A stretch of 16,382 bases of DNA. It comes from an uncultured bacterium. GTDB lineage: Bacteria; Planctomycetota; JAJSAM01; JAJVHW01. How positions within the stretch are numbered: position 1 is the stretch's first letter; each line of letters begins with the position of its first letter. The notes below the pieces were generated by a model, which made no database searches, was not told where the DNA came from, and saw only the letters and a program-made list of their open reading frames with translations. Where the stretch lies: NCBI GenBank assembly GCA_937996235.1, contig CALKVK010000001.1:1-16382 (forward strand). The letters run 5' to 3'. Positions 6,413 through 14,285 of this stretch are shown here, piece by piece. The position numbers were made by a program, and so were the translations under genes.

Positions 6413-8461
6413 GTGGCTCGACGGCGCCGCGCCCTGCAGATCGCGCTCCTCCTCGTGCTCGTCGCGGGTGGGGCCGGCGGTGCGGCGTGGGTCGCGCTCC
6501 GGGGCGACGCGACGCTCCGCGGGGAGGACGTCGAGCGGCGCGCCGCGCCGGATGATGGCGGTGGGCGCGACGCGGACGCGGCGGCGCTGCGCGTGCGTCG
6601 GGCTCCGAGCGAGGTGCGCGGCGACGACGGCGAGCCGGGCGCGGTCGCGCCGCCGGCCGGGTCGCGCGAGGAGCGGCTGCAGTGGATCCGCGAGTGGATC
6701 GAGATCGCACTCGGCTCCGGGTACTCGTGGCAGCAGCGCGCGGAGGCGCTGCGCGCGCTGCCCCAGTTCGAGCCGGACGAGGTGCTGCCGCTGCTCCTCG
6801 ACGTCGCGGAGGCCGAGGAGGGGACGACGCAGCTCTCGTCTCCGATGGCGTTCCACGCGATCGGGCTGTTCGGACCGCGCGCGGCCGACGCGGTGCCGCG
6901 GCTCGTCGCACTCGTCCGCGAGAACCCGGACCGCCGCGCCGCCGCGGCGGACGCGCTCGCGCGCATCGGCGCGCCGGCGGTCGCCGCGTGGCTCGAGCTG
7001 CTGGCGGCGGAGGACGAGGCGATCGTCGTCGCGGCGCTCGGCGCCGTGCCCGAGCTACAGCCGATGCGGCGCGACGTCGTCGTCGCCATCGCCGCGCTCT
7101 GCGGCGCGGAGGGGGCTGAGACACGCACGGCCGCCGCGTGGGCGCTCTGCCGCATCGACGTGGCCGCGTTCGCGGACGTCAGCCTGCCGCCGCTGATGAC
7201 GCTCGCCCACGACGCCGACGTGAACGTGCGGCGCGCCGCGGTCTATGCGATCCACGCGCACGGGGCGGCGGCGGAGCCGGCGGCGGCGACACTGGCGGAG
7301 CTGCTGACCGACGACGACGCGAGCGTCGCGACGGCCGCGCTGCTCGCGCTCGGAGGCGTCGGCGCGGGCGCGCTGCCGTACGCGCCGAACGTCGTCGCGC
7401 GCTTCGCCGAGCACCCGCGGGGCTGGGACCGCTTCGCGCCGGGCGTGCTGCGCGCTCTCGGCCTCGACGCGCTGCTGCTCGGCGCCGCGTCGCCCGACGC
7501 GCGCGTGCGGCGGCTCGCGATCCTCGAGGTGCCGCGCGCGGTGCAGGACGACGGGGACCACGCGGCGCAGGCGGTCGCGGCGCTCGTCGCAGCACTCGAC
7601 GACGCCGATGCATCGGTCCGCGCCGGGGCCGCATGGGCGCTCGGGCGCCTCGGACCCGCGGCGCGCAGCGCACGCGCCACGCTGCTCGCACACAGCGGCG
7701 ATGCCGACGCCGTCGCGGGGGCGGCGGCGCTCATCGCGGCGGTGCGCGTGGGCGGCGGCGGCGACGACGTGCTCGCGACGCTCCGCGCGCGCCTCGTCGA
7801 CGAGCGCGAGATCGTGCGCGTGGCCGTGCTCGACGCGCTGCGCGAGATGGCGGGCGACGCCGCGCCGCTCGCGCGTGCGGTCGGCGTCGCGCTCGACGAC
7901 CCGGTGTGGAGCGTGCGCGAGGCGGCCGCGCGCGTGCTGGGGGCCATCGGCCCGGCCGCGTCGGCCGAGGCCTCGGGTCTTGCCGCGCGCTTCGGCGATC
8001 CCGACGAGCGCGTGCGCCTCGCGGCGGCGCTCGCCTACCTGCGCGTCGAGCCGCCGGGGCTCGCGGCGCGCGACGTCGTCGATGCGCTGCGCGTGAGCGA
8101 CGTGGCGGCGATCCGGGCCGCGCTGGTGCAGGGCCTCGGCGAGGTGGGGCACCCGGCGTGGCTCGCGGTCGTCGTGGACCGCCTCGAGGACCGCGACGTG
8201 GACGTGCGCGTGGCCGCGCTCCACGCCGTGGCGCGGTTCGGCGCCGCGGCGGAGTCGGCCGTGCCCGCGGTGGCGAAGAGGCTGCGCGACGAGCGCCGGC
8301 ACGTCGACGTGCAGCGCGCCGCGCTCGACGCGCTGCGCGACCTCGGGCCCATTGCGCGCGCTGCCGAGCCCGACGTGGTGGCGGCGTCGCAGGTCGGCTG
8401 GTTGCGCGACGCCGCGCAGGCCGCGCTCGACGCGCTGCGCCGCGAGCCTGACGCGCGCTGA
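6413..8461 (+). CDS. membrane-anchored HEAT-repeat protein
   Basis: Predicted protein of 682 residues. A basic N-terminus (ARRRRALQ) followed by a hydrophobic segment at about 8-29 makes a signal anchor. A Pro/Asp/Gly-rich linker runs to about residue 85. The rest is an alpha-alpha superhelix of HEAT repeats, shown by recurring VRxAAAxALGxIG-type units such as DADASVRAGAAWALGRLGP and DPVWSVREAAARVLGAIGP; I estimate about a dozen. HEAT solenoids act as protein-interaction scaffolds, so the partner, not the sequence, defines the role, and I cannot name one. GTG at 6413 gives the complete anchor, but no convincing Shine-Dalgarno precedes it. Transcription converges with the glycosyltransferase gene across a 40-base gap that contains a REP-like palindrome. 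Confidence 0.85.
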   Translation: MARRRRALQIALLLVLVAGGAGGAAWVALRGDATLRGEDVERRAAPDDGGGRDADAAALRVRRAPSEVRGDDGEPGAVAPPAGSREERLQWIREWIEIALGSGYSWQQRAEALRALPQFEPDEVLPLLLDVAEAEEGTTQLSSPMAFHAIGLFGPRAADAVPRLVALVRENPDRRAAAADALARIGAPAVAAWLELLAAEDEAIVVAALGAVPELQPMRRDVVVAIAALCGAEGAETRTAAAWALCRIDVAAFADVSLPPLMTLAHDADVNVRRAAVYAIHAHGAAAEPAAATLAELLTDDDASVATAALLALGGVGAGALPYAPNVVARFAEHPRGWDRFAPGVLRALGLDALLLGAASPDARVRRLAILEVPRAVQDDGDHAAQAVAALVAALDDADASVRAGAAWALGRLGPAARSARATLLAHSGDADAVAGAAALIAAVRVGGGGDDVLATLRARLVDEREIVRVAVLDALREMAGDAAPLARAVGVALDDPVWSVREAAARVLGAIGPAASAEASGLAARFGDPDERVRLAAALAYLRVEPPGLAARDVVDALRVSDVAAIRAALVQGLGEVGHPAWLAVVVDRLEDRDVDVRVAALHAVARFGAAAESAVPAVAKRLRDERRHVDVQRAALDALRDLGPIARAAEPDVVAASQVGWLRDAAQAALDALRREPDAR

Positions 8462-8466
8462 GCCCG

Positions 8467-8487
8467 ACGAACGGTGTCAGACACCGT
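8467..8487. repeat. REP-like palindrome, third copy
   Basis: The 17-base palindrome ACGGTGTCAGACACCGT (8471-8487, odd central base), preceded by ACGA, is identical to bases 82-102. It lies between the converging 3' ends of the HEAT-repeat and glycosyltransferase genes, a typical REP location, where it could stabilise or terminate both messages. It has no T-tract. Confidence 0.75.
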
Positions 8488-8501
8488 CGGTCAGGAACAC
8501 C

Positions 8502-10031
8502 TCACTGACGGTCAGGCGGCGGCGCCGGCGGGGCGTCGTCCTGCAACTGGCGCCGCTCGCGTCGCTCGGCGCGACGGCGCTCCGCCTCGGCCTCGCGCTC
8601 GGCCTCCGACGGCTCGTCGGCGTGCAGCAGGCGCGCGAGGCGCTCGTCGCTCGCGAGGCGCGGCTCGAGCTCGGTGCGCAGCGCGGGCGGCAGACCCGCG
8701 CGGCCCTCGACGTCGAAGATCGTGCGGATCGGCTCGAAGCTCCAGTGGTACGCGGTGAGGAGCAGGAAGGTGCCGCCGAGCGCGGACCACGCGAGCACCG
8801 CGGCGGAGCTGCGCCGGCCGCGGACGGCGAGCACGCACGCGGCGGCGATGGCGGCCAGCGCGGGCGGACCCCAGGTCCACGGCGGGAGTCGCTCGATCCA
8901 CCCGAAGCTGCCGAACACGGCGGCCGCGCCGACGACGAGTGCCGCGCACGCGCCGACCACGAACGAGCGTCGCGGGCGGTCGGCCGCGGCGACGACGGCG
9001 TCGGCGAGGAGCAGCGCGGCGGGGGCGACGGCGGGGAGCACGTAGTGGCGCTGCTTGCCCGAGAGGCACGAGAAGCCGACGAGCACCGTCACGACGCACA
9101 GCGCGACGAAGCGCACGCGCGGCGTCTCTGCGTACCAGCGGGTCGCACGGGCGCGGACGGCGGCGAACGGCAGCAGGAGCACGGCGGGGGCGATGCCCGT
9201 CAGGAACTGCGGCGCGTACCACCAGAACGGCCGCACGTGGTGGGTCGAGCCCGTCGCCCGGCGTCCGGTGATCGGCTTCAGGATCTCGTCGCGCAGGATC
9301 TCGCGCGCGCCCGGCACCGCGACGGCGATGTAGACGAACCAGGCGATCCCCACCGCGAGCGCGGCGGCGCACCACGCGAGAACGCGCGGGCGCACGAGGT
9401 CGCGCAGGCGGCGCGCGAGCGCGAGGTCGGCGACGATCGGCAGCGCGATCGCGAAGAGCCCCGCATGGGCCTTGACGAGGAGCGCGAGCGCGAGGCACGC
9501 GGCGAACACCCACGCGAGGTCACGGCGGCCGCGGAAGCGCACGGCGTCGTACGCGAGCCACGCCGCGCAGATCGCCGCCGCGAGCAGCATCTCCGCGTCG
9601 CCGCGGCGCGCCTGCGTGGCGAAGAGCGCCATCGTGAGGAGCAGGCCCGCCGCGACGGCGCCGAGCGGCGGCCCGCGGACGTCCCCGCCGAGCGAGCGGC
9701 CCCACGCGTAGAGCACGGCGAGCAGGGCGAGCCCCGCGAGCGCCGACGGCACGCGCACGCCGACCTGGTCCATGCCGAACACGCTGCCCGAGACGGCCGC
9801 GAGCCACGTGTAGAGCGGGGGCTTCTCGACGCGCGGCTTCCCCTCGAAGACGGGCACCGCCCAGTCGCCCGACTCGAGCACGTGCTGCGCCGTCTCGTGG
9901 CAGCGCACCTCGGACTCGCGGTCGACCGGCGCCATGCCGATGCGCACGCCGAGCAGCAGGCACGCGAGCACGAACAGGACCGCAAGGGCGCGACGCGATC
10001 CGCTCGCGGCCGGCCGCACGGCGGTCGTCAC
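8502..10031 (-). CDS. ArnT/PMT-like (GT-C fold) membrane glycosyltransferase
   Basis: Polytopic membrane protein of 509 residues, predicted to transfer a sugar from a polyprenyl-phosphate donor on the outer face of the inner membrane. The first loop carries the family signature LESGDWAVPVFEGKPRVEKPPL (residues 52-73, given here as consecutive parts of the loop). Later segments include RRGDAEMLLAAAICAAW, and CLSGKQRHYVLP followed by a hydrophobic helix, matching the SK-R-YLLP region of ArnT-like enzymes. By ungapped alignment to SGDW, the usual Asp-Glu at the start of the loop is Ser40-Glu41. The last 45 residues are a charged tail rich in Glu, Arg and Pro. The GTG start lies in the stop of the upstream gene (GTGA, 4-base overlap), so the two genes are coupled. 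The acceptor is unknown. Confidence 0.85.
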   Translation of the reverse strand: MTTAVRPAASGSRRALAVLFVLACLLLGVRIGMAPVDRESEVRCHETAQHVLESGDWAVPVFEGKPRVEKPPLYTWLAAVSGSVFGMDQVGVRVPSALAGLALLAVLYAWGRSLGGDVRGPPLGAVAAGLLLTMALFATQARRGDAEMLLAAAICAAWLAYDAVRFRGRRDLAWVFAACLALALLVKAHAGLFAIALPIVADLALARRLRDLVRPRVLAWCAAALAVGIAWFVYIAVAVPGAREILRDEILKPITGRRATGSTHHVRPFWWYAPQFLTGIAPAVLLLPFAAVRARATRWYAETPRVRFVALCVVTVLVGFSCLSGKQRHYVLPAVAPAALLLADAVVAAADRPRRSFVVGACAALVVGAAAVFGSFGWIERLPPWTWGPPALAAIAAACVLAVRGRRSSAAVLAWSALGGTFLLLTAYHWSFEPIRTIFDVEGRAGLPPALRTELEPRLASDERLARLLHADEPSEAEREAEAERRRAERRERRQLQDDAPPAPPPDRQ

Positions 10032-11233
10032 GGCTGCCCGCTCCCGGCCTGCACGCGCGCGGCGAGCTCGCGGATGCGCGTCTCGACGCCGTCGCCCACG
10101 AGCACCTCGAGGAAGTGCGCGGCCTCGTGGCGGTTGTCGGAGCTGTGCAGCGCGTGGCGGCAGCGCGTGCCGCGCTCGCGCGCCGCGGCGCGCAGCTCCT
10201 CGCGCAGCGTGTGCTTGAGACGCACGCGCGCGTTGGTGACGTGCGGCTGCTCGGCCGCGAGGCGCGCGTCGGTCACCGGCTTCGGCGTCGGGTCGTTGCA
10301 GATGACGTAGTGCGTGGGGCCGGCGAGCTCCTTGCCGCGGCGTCCGTACCAGTTGCCGCCGCGCAGGTGGCGCAGGCAGCGCAGCCGCTGCTCGGCGTCG
10401 AGCTCGCCCGCCTCGAGCACGTCGAACCACGACGCGATGCGCGCCTCGGCGAGTGCGCGCAGCTCGGGCGTCAGGTCGTCGCGGAGGATGAACACGATCA
10501 GCTCGGGCAACTCCGCCGAGAGCCGCTCGGTGCGCGCCTCGGCGGCGGCGCGCAGGTGGCGGATCCACGGCGTCTGCAGCGGCCAGCGCGCGAGCAGGTC
10601 GAGCTGCATGTCGAAGCCGCGTCCGCGCAGCCAGGCGTCGATCGACAGCAGCGTCAGGGGCTCGGGGAGCGTCTCGCCGCACGCGGCCGCGACCTCGCGC
10701 AGGCGGGCCGCGTAGTCGCGCTTGCCCTCACCCGTCGCGAGCTCGGTGCCGGTGGGGATGCCCGACGCCTCCGCCTTCTGGTAGCAGAGGTGGAAGAGCA
10801 GCAGCGGCAGCACGTGCTGCGGAGCCGGCGCGTGGAACCCGCGCGGGTGGGGCACGCGCGCCGCGAGGATCTCGTCGGCGAAGGCGGGCGGCAGGTACGG
10901 CATGCCGGCGAACGCGCCCACCTCGCCCGTGACCGAGCGGCACTCGACGGCGACGCGTCCCGGCTGCGCCGCGGCGGCGTCGGCGAGCGCGCGCCCCGCG
11001 GTGTCGTCGACGAGCACGTCCACGTCGCCCGTGAACGCGGCGCACTCGGCGGGCGTGACCGGCACCTCGTCGAACCAGCGCATGACGACGTTGCGCACGC
11101 CCGCGGCGTCGAGCGCGGCGAGGAGCGCGGTCGGCGACGCGACGCGCACGCGCACGGAGCGACCCGCCTTGCGCCTCGCGCGCATGCGATAGAGCTGGTA
11201 CGCGGCGCGCAGCGGCCGCAGCGGGCTCCCCAT
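10028..11233 (-). CDS. nucleotidyltransferase-like protein of unknown specificity
   Basis: Predicted cytoplasmic protein of 401 residues and first gene of an operon with the membrane glycosyltransferase. The N-terminal part has a helix followed by GDVDVLVDD (69-77), the acidic strand pattern of nucleotidyltransferase-fold proteins, although an upstream GS motif is not evident. The middle is helical, with PWIRHLRAAAEARTERL. The C-terminal 85 residues form another module: HYVICNDPTP near 317, then HALHSSDNRHEAAHFLEVL around 360-378. I do not recognise its family. The HSSDN spot recalls the active-site HGSDS of nucleoside diphosphate kinase, but spacing to the NDP segment is far too short for an intact kinase. 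ATG at 11233 is preceded by GGAGGAG eleven bases upstream; a longer frame is possible but reads through non-coding-looking sequence. Role inferred from context: preparing or transferring a glycan or phosphate group. Confidence 0.7.
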   Translation of the reverse strand: MGSPLRPLRAAYQLYRMRARRKAGRSVRVRVASPTALLAALDAAGVRNVVMRWFDEVPVTPAECAAFTGDVDVLVDDTAGRALADAAAAQPGRVAVECRSVTGEVGAFAGMPYLPPAFADEILAARVPHPRGFHAPAPQHVLPLLLFHLCYQKAEASGIPTGTELATGEGKRDYAARLREVAAACGETLPEPLTLLSIDAWLRGRGFDMQLDLLARWPLQTPWIRHLRAAAEARTERLSAELPELIVFILRDDLTPELRALAEARIASWFDVLEAGELDAEQRLRCLRHLRGGNWYGRRGKELAGPTHYVICNDPTPKPVTDARLAAEQPHVTNARVRLKHTLREELRAAARERGTRCRHALHSSDNRHEAAHFLEVLVGDGVETRIRELAARVQAGSGQP

Positions 11234-11509
11234 CGTCGCGGGCGCTCCTCCGGGCGTCGGCCGCGCGGACCGCGGAGCGGCACGTGCGGCGCGGCGTTCG
11301 GCGGGGGCGGCACGCGCCGCCCCCGCACTGGGGAGGGACGCGGCGGCCACCGGATCCGTGAAGGACGGTAGCGCACCGCAAGCTGAACGCAGAGATCGGC
11401 AGCGGGGCGCCGGGCGCACCGCGTCGCGATCGTGTCGGCGAGCCGGGGAGGGAGCGCCGCGCACCCCCGGATCTTCGGTTGCGCCGCCGCGTCCGGGCGT
11501 GAACCCGAC

Positions 11510-11525
11510 GTGACGTTTTCGTCAC
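11510..11525. promoter_or_regulatory. candidate response-regulator operator (CusR-box-like)
   Basis: Perfect 16-base inverted repeat GTGACGTTTTCGTCAC, containing TGAC-N6-GTCA. The E. coli CusR box, as I recall it, has the same half-sites and spacing (TGACAANNTTGTCA). It lies 82 bases before the response-regulator start, where an autoregulatory site would be expected. Binding is inferred from pattern and place only. Confidence 0.45.
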
Positions 11526-11577
11526 TGCGCCCGAGCACCGCGCCGAGGCTAGCTTGATGCGTTCGAGTGCGCGGCCG

Positions 11578-11597
11578 CGGAGGCGTTCGCGCCTCCG
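11578..11597 (+). promoter_or_regulatory. UUCG-tetraloop hairpin against the ribosome binding site
   Basis: CGGAGGCG-TTCG-CGCCTCCG forms an 8-bp perfect stem with a UUCG loop, a very stable RNA structure. Its last base is the first G of GGAG (11597-11600), the Shine-Dalgarno for GTG 11608. The 5' arm itself contains GGAGG, which pairing would hide. It may tune translation of the regulator. Confidence 0.5.
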
Positions 11598-11607
11598 GAG
11601 ACACGCC

Positions 11608-12282
11608 GTGCGCATCCTGATCGTCGACGACGACCCGAAGTACCGCGCGTTCGTCGCGCGCGGGCTCACCGAGTCGGGCATGGTCTGCTCCACGGCCCCC
11701 GACGGCGAGGCCGCGCTCCAGACGCTCACCACCGAGCGCTTCGACCTCGTGCTGCTCGACGTGATGCTGCCCGGCATCCAGGGCTGGGACGTGCTCGAGG
11801 CGATCCGCGCCCGCGGCATCGACGTGCCCGTCATCTGGGTCACCGCGCGCGACGCGGTGAGCGAGCGCGTGAAGGGCCTGAAGATGGGCGGCGACGACTA
11901 CATCGTGAAGCCCTTCGCCTTCCAGGAGCTCGTCGCGCGCATCCACGTGGCGATGCGCCACCACCGCGCGCGGACGAGCATCAGCGTCGCGGATCTCGAG
12001 ATGGACCTGGTGGCCGGGACCGTGCGGCGCGGCGACCGCGAGCTGCGTCTCACCAGAACGGAGTTCATGCTGCTGCGCTGCCTCGCGGAGAATGCCGGGC
12101 AGGCCGTCTCCCGCGCGCAGCTCCTCCAGACCGTGTGGGGGCTCGACTTCGACCCCGGCACCAACGTGGTCGAGGTCCATGTCGGGCGGCTGCGGAAGAA
12201 GGTCGACGCACAGAGCGACACGCCGCTGATCCACACGGAGCGGGGGGCCGGCTATGTCCTCGAACAACGAGAGCAGGAGTGA
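11608..12282 (+). CDS. OmpR-family response regulator
   Basis: DNA-binding response regulator of 224 residues. The receiver domain (1-115) shows the acidic pocket Asp7-Asp8-Asp9, the phosphorylation site Asp51 in LVLLDVMLPG, Thr79 in VIWVTARD and Lys101 in YIVKPF. The winged-helix domain (about 127-220) shows RTEFMLLRCLAENAGQAVSR and the NVVEVHVGRLRKK recognition helix region. The start is GTG 11608, with GGAG seven bases upstream and the classic VRILIVDDD beginning; a longer frame from 11554 would translate the leader hairpin. The gene overlaps the kinase gene by 29 bases. The closest well-known pattern is the CusR/CopR heavy-metal group, suggested by the operator motif upstream, but sequence alone does not fix the signal. 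Confidence 0.93.
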   Translation: MRILIVDDDPKYRAFVARGLTESGMVCSTAPDGEAALQTLTTERFDLVLLDVMLPGIQGWDVLEAIRARGIDVPVIWVTARDAVSERVKGLKMGGDDYIVKPFAFQELVARIHVAMRHHRARTSISVADLEMDLVAGTVRRGDRELRLTRTEFMLLRCLAENAGQAVSRAQLLQTVWGLDFDPGTNVVEVHVGRLRKKVDAQSDTPLIHTERGAGYVLEQREQE

Positions 12283-13702
12283 CCGCGACTGGTCGCTGAC
12301 GCGCCGCCTGGCGCTGATCTTCGCTCTCGCCAACGGCCTCGTCCTCCTCGCCTACACCGTCGTGCTCGGCGTGGAGGTCATGGACATCCTGCGCGACGAC
12401 CTGCGCCAGTTCATGGAGCACGAGCTCTCCGAGCTGGGACAGGAGGTCCTGAAGACCGACGGCACCCAGGCCGGGGTGCAGAGCGCCGTGGACCACGTCG
12501 CGCTCGTGAGCGGCGAGGTGGACTGCGCGCTGCGCGTGCGCCGCAGCGACGGCACGCTGCTCGCCGAAGGCGGCTCGCCGCACCTGCTCGCGCGCGCGAC
12601 CGAGCCGATCCCGCTCGACGGGAGCTGGCGCAGCCGTCTGCTCCGCGACCGCATCGCCCTGCGCGCGAAGCGCATCCCCGACTCCGAGTTCGTCACCGAG
12701 ATCATCGTGGACGGCGACGAGACCGTGGAGCGCATGCTCGAACTGCTCGGCACGGGGATCATCGTGTTCCTCGCGGCCGCGGCCGTGACGGGCGTCGTCG
12801 GCTGGGTGACCGCGCACCGCGGGCTGCGCTCGCTGCGCGACGTCGTCTCGCAGGCCTCCGACATCCGGACGCCGACCGCCGCACGACCGATCCGCCTCGA
12901 CGGCGCGCCGCGCGAGGTGCGCGAGGTGGGCGTGGCGCTGAACGCCATGCTCGACCGCATCCAGGAGACGCTCGAGACCATGCGCGCGTTCACGGCGGGT
13001 CTGGCGCACGAGCTCCGCTCGCCGCTCCAGAACCTGATCGGCGAGACCGAGGTGACGCTGCTCTCCGCGCGCTCCTCCGACGAGTACCGCGCGCTGCTGC
13101 GCAGCAACCTCGAGGACCTCTACGACCTGACCGACGCCGTCGACAACCTCGTCACCTACTGCCGCACGGCCGAGCCGACACGCCCCGACATCGAGGTCGA
13201 GCGCTTCTCGCTCGCCGACGAGGCGGAGCTGCGGCTCGCGCGCGAGCGGCGTGTCGCGGAGCGCAAGGGCGTCGACGTCACGTACGCGTCGTCGGGCGAC
13301 TGCACGCTCGAGGCCGACCGCGAGTCCGTGCTGCGCGTGCTGCGCAACCTGGTCGGGAACGCGATCATCTGGACGCCGGCCGAGCGCTCGGTGCAGGTGC
13401 GTGTCGAGGGCGTGGACGGCGCCGTGCGCATCGTCGTGGACGACGAGGGCCCTGGCGTCTCGCCGGAGCTCGGCGACCGCATCTTCGAGCCGTTCGTGAC
13501 CGGGCAGACGCGCCGCGGCAAGCGCGGCGGCTACGGGCTCGGCCTCGCGATCTGCCGCGCGATCCTCGAGGACCACGGCGGGACGCTCGCGTACCAGCGC
13601 AGCGAGCTGGGCGGTGCGCGGTTCGTGGCGACGTTCCCGCGCCGCCCGGCCGGAGCCGCCGTCGCGCCGTCCGCCCGCGAGCCCGTCAGCGTGCGTAGCT
13701 GA
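12254..13702 (+). CDS. membrane sensor histidine kinase
   Basis: Cognate kinase of the adjacent regulator, 482 residues. TM1 spans about 19-42 and TM2 about 164-187, leaving a periplasmic sensor region of about 120 residues with no family I recognise and only one Cys, so no obvious His/Cys metal site. A HAMP linker follows. The H-box is FTAGLAHELRSPLQNL with phospho-acceptor His252. The ATPase domain has the N-box Asn369 (RNLVGNAIIW), DDEGPGV (396-402), the FEPF box and GGYGLGLAI. The AHELRSPL form and overall plan fit the CusS/heavy-metal-sensor and OmpR-partner kinases. ATG 12254 lies within the regulator reading frame, 29 bases before its stop. The 3' end overlaps the opposing DUF899 gene by 17 bases. 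Confidence 0.93.
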   Translation: MSSNNESRSDRDWSLTRRLALIFALANGLVLLAYTVVLGVEVMDILRDDLRQFMEHELSELGQEVLKTDGTQAGVQSAVDHVALVSGEVDCALRVRRSDGTLLAEGGSPHLLARATEPIPLDGSWRSRLLRDRIALRAKRIPDSEFVTEIIVDGDETVERMLELLGTGIIVFLAAAAVTGVVGWVTAHRGLRSLRDVVSQASDIRTPTAARPIRLDGAPREVREVGVALNAMLDRIQETLETMRAFTAGLAHELRSPLQNLIGETEVTLLSARSSDEYRALLRSNLEDLYDLTDAVDNLVTYCRTAEPTRPDIEVERFSLADEAELRLARERRVAERKGVDVTYASSGDCTLEADRESVLRVLRNLVGNAIIWTPAERSVQVRVEGVDGAVRIVVDDEGPGVSPELGDRIFEPFVTGQTRRGKRGGYGLGLAICRAILEDHGGTLAYQRSELGGARFVATFPRRPAGAAVAPSAREPVSVRS

Positions 13703-14285
13703 GGCGCGGCCACCAGTCGCCCTGCCCGTCGGGCAGGAGCGACATCACCGACCACATCGCGCAGTAGTCGTCGCCGGGGCCGAAGCCGTCGCTCGCGACG
13801 CGCTCGATGCCGCCGTCCTCCCGCCGCCGGAACACGGACAGCCCCGGCCACGGGAACGGCTCGCCGTCGCGCTCGCCCTCGAAGCCGAGGTCCTTCGCGA
13901 ACGTCGTCCCGCGGGTCGAGAGCATGCGGAAGGTCCAGCCACGGCTCTCCGCGAACGCCCGCTGCACGTCGGGGGTGTCCGGCGTGCTGACCGCGAACGC
14001 CATGCGGTCCTCGAGGTGCGCGCGCACGCCGTTCAGGCCGTCGGCCCACAGCGTGCACATGGGGCAGCGCGCGCCCATGTTGTGCACGACGACGAGGTCG
14101 CGCTTCGTCCCGAAGAGCTCCGACAGGCGCACCGCGCTGCCGTCCCACGCGGTCAGGGCGTAGTCCGCGACGGGTTCCGGCGGCCGACGCCGGCGGGCCG
14201 CGGCCAGTTCCTCGCGCAGTTCGCCGATGCGCTTCTGCAGCCCCTGGATCTCCGCGTCCGCGGCATCCGTCTCGTCTCCGGCCAT
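13686..14285 (-). CDS. DUF899-family thioredoxin-fold protein
   Basis: Predicted cytoplasmic protein of 199 residues. A coiled-coil N-terminus (about 10-35, IQGLQKRIGELREELAAARR) leads into a thioredoxin/AhpC-like fold. The block VVVHNMGARCPMCTLWADGLNG includes Cys74-x-x-Cys77, followed by MAFAVSTPD, an AFAESRGWTFRMLS stretch and the PGLSVFRR strand. This layout is the DUF899 pattern (HNM...CPMC...W.DG.NG), whose members are annotated as thioredoxin-like or AhpC/TSA-like without an assigned reaction. ATG 14285 has GGAGGAGG about seven bases upstream. The gene converges with the histidine kinase and shares 17 bases with it at the 3' ends. A redox role is inferred from fold and CxxC only. Confidence 0.85.
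   Translation of the reverse strand: MAGDETDAADAEIQGLQKRIGELREELAAARRRRPPEPVADYALTAWDGSAVRLSELFGTKRDLVVVHNMGARCPMCTLWADGLNGVRAHLEDRMAFAVSTPDTPDVQRAFAESRGWTFRMLSTRGTTFAKDLGFEGERDGEPFPWPGLSVFRRREDGGIERVASDGFGPGDDYCAMWSVMSLLPDGQGDWWPRLSYAR

Larger units (their letters stand above)
11234..11607. promoter_or_regulatory. divergent intergenic region between the glycan operon and the two-component system
   Basis: These 374 bases hold no credible gene and must contain promoters for both divergent operons. The visible structures are the TGAC-N6-GTCA inverted repeat at 11510-11525 and a hairpin at 11578-11597. Sequence between 11234 and about 11500 is GC-rich and shows no motif I can name. A possible -10-like TAGCTT lies near 11550 but has no convincing -35 partner. 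Confidence 0.55.

Noticed and set aside
8352..10310. 652-residue plus-strand frame opposite the glycosyltransferase
   Set aside because: Arg/Glu/Ala-rich antisense shadow; the minus strand carries clear GT-C motifs and coupled starts.
10115..11371. 418-residue plus-strand frame opposite the nucleotidyltransferase-like gene
   Set aside because: Biased composition typical of antisense GC-rich frames and no recognisable motif. The minus frame has a ribosome binding site and couples to the next gene.
12065..13576. 503-residue minus-strand frame opposite the histidine kinase
   Set aside because: Antisense shadow; the plus strand contains every kinase motif in order.
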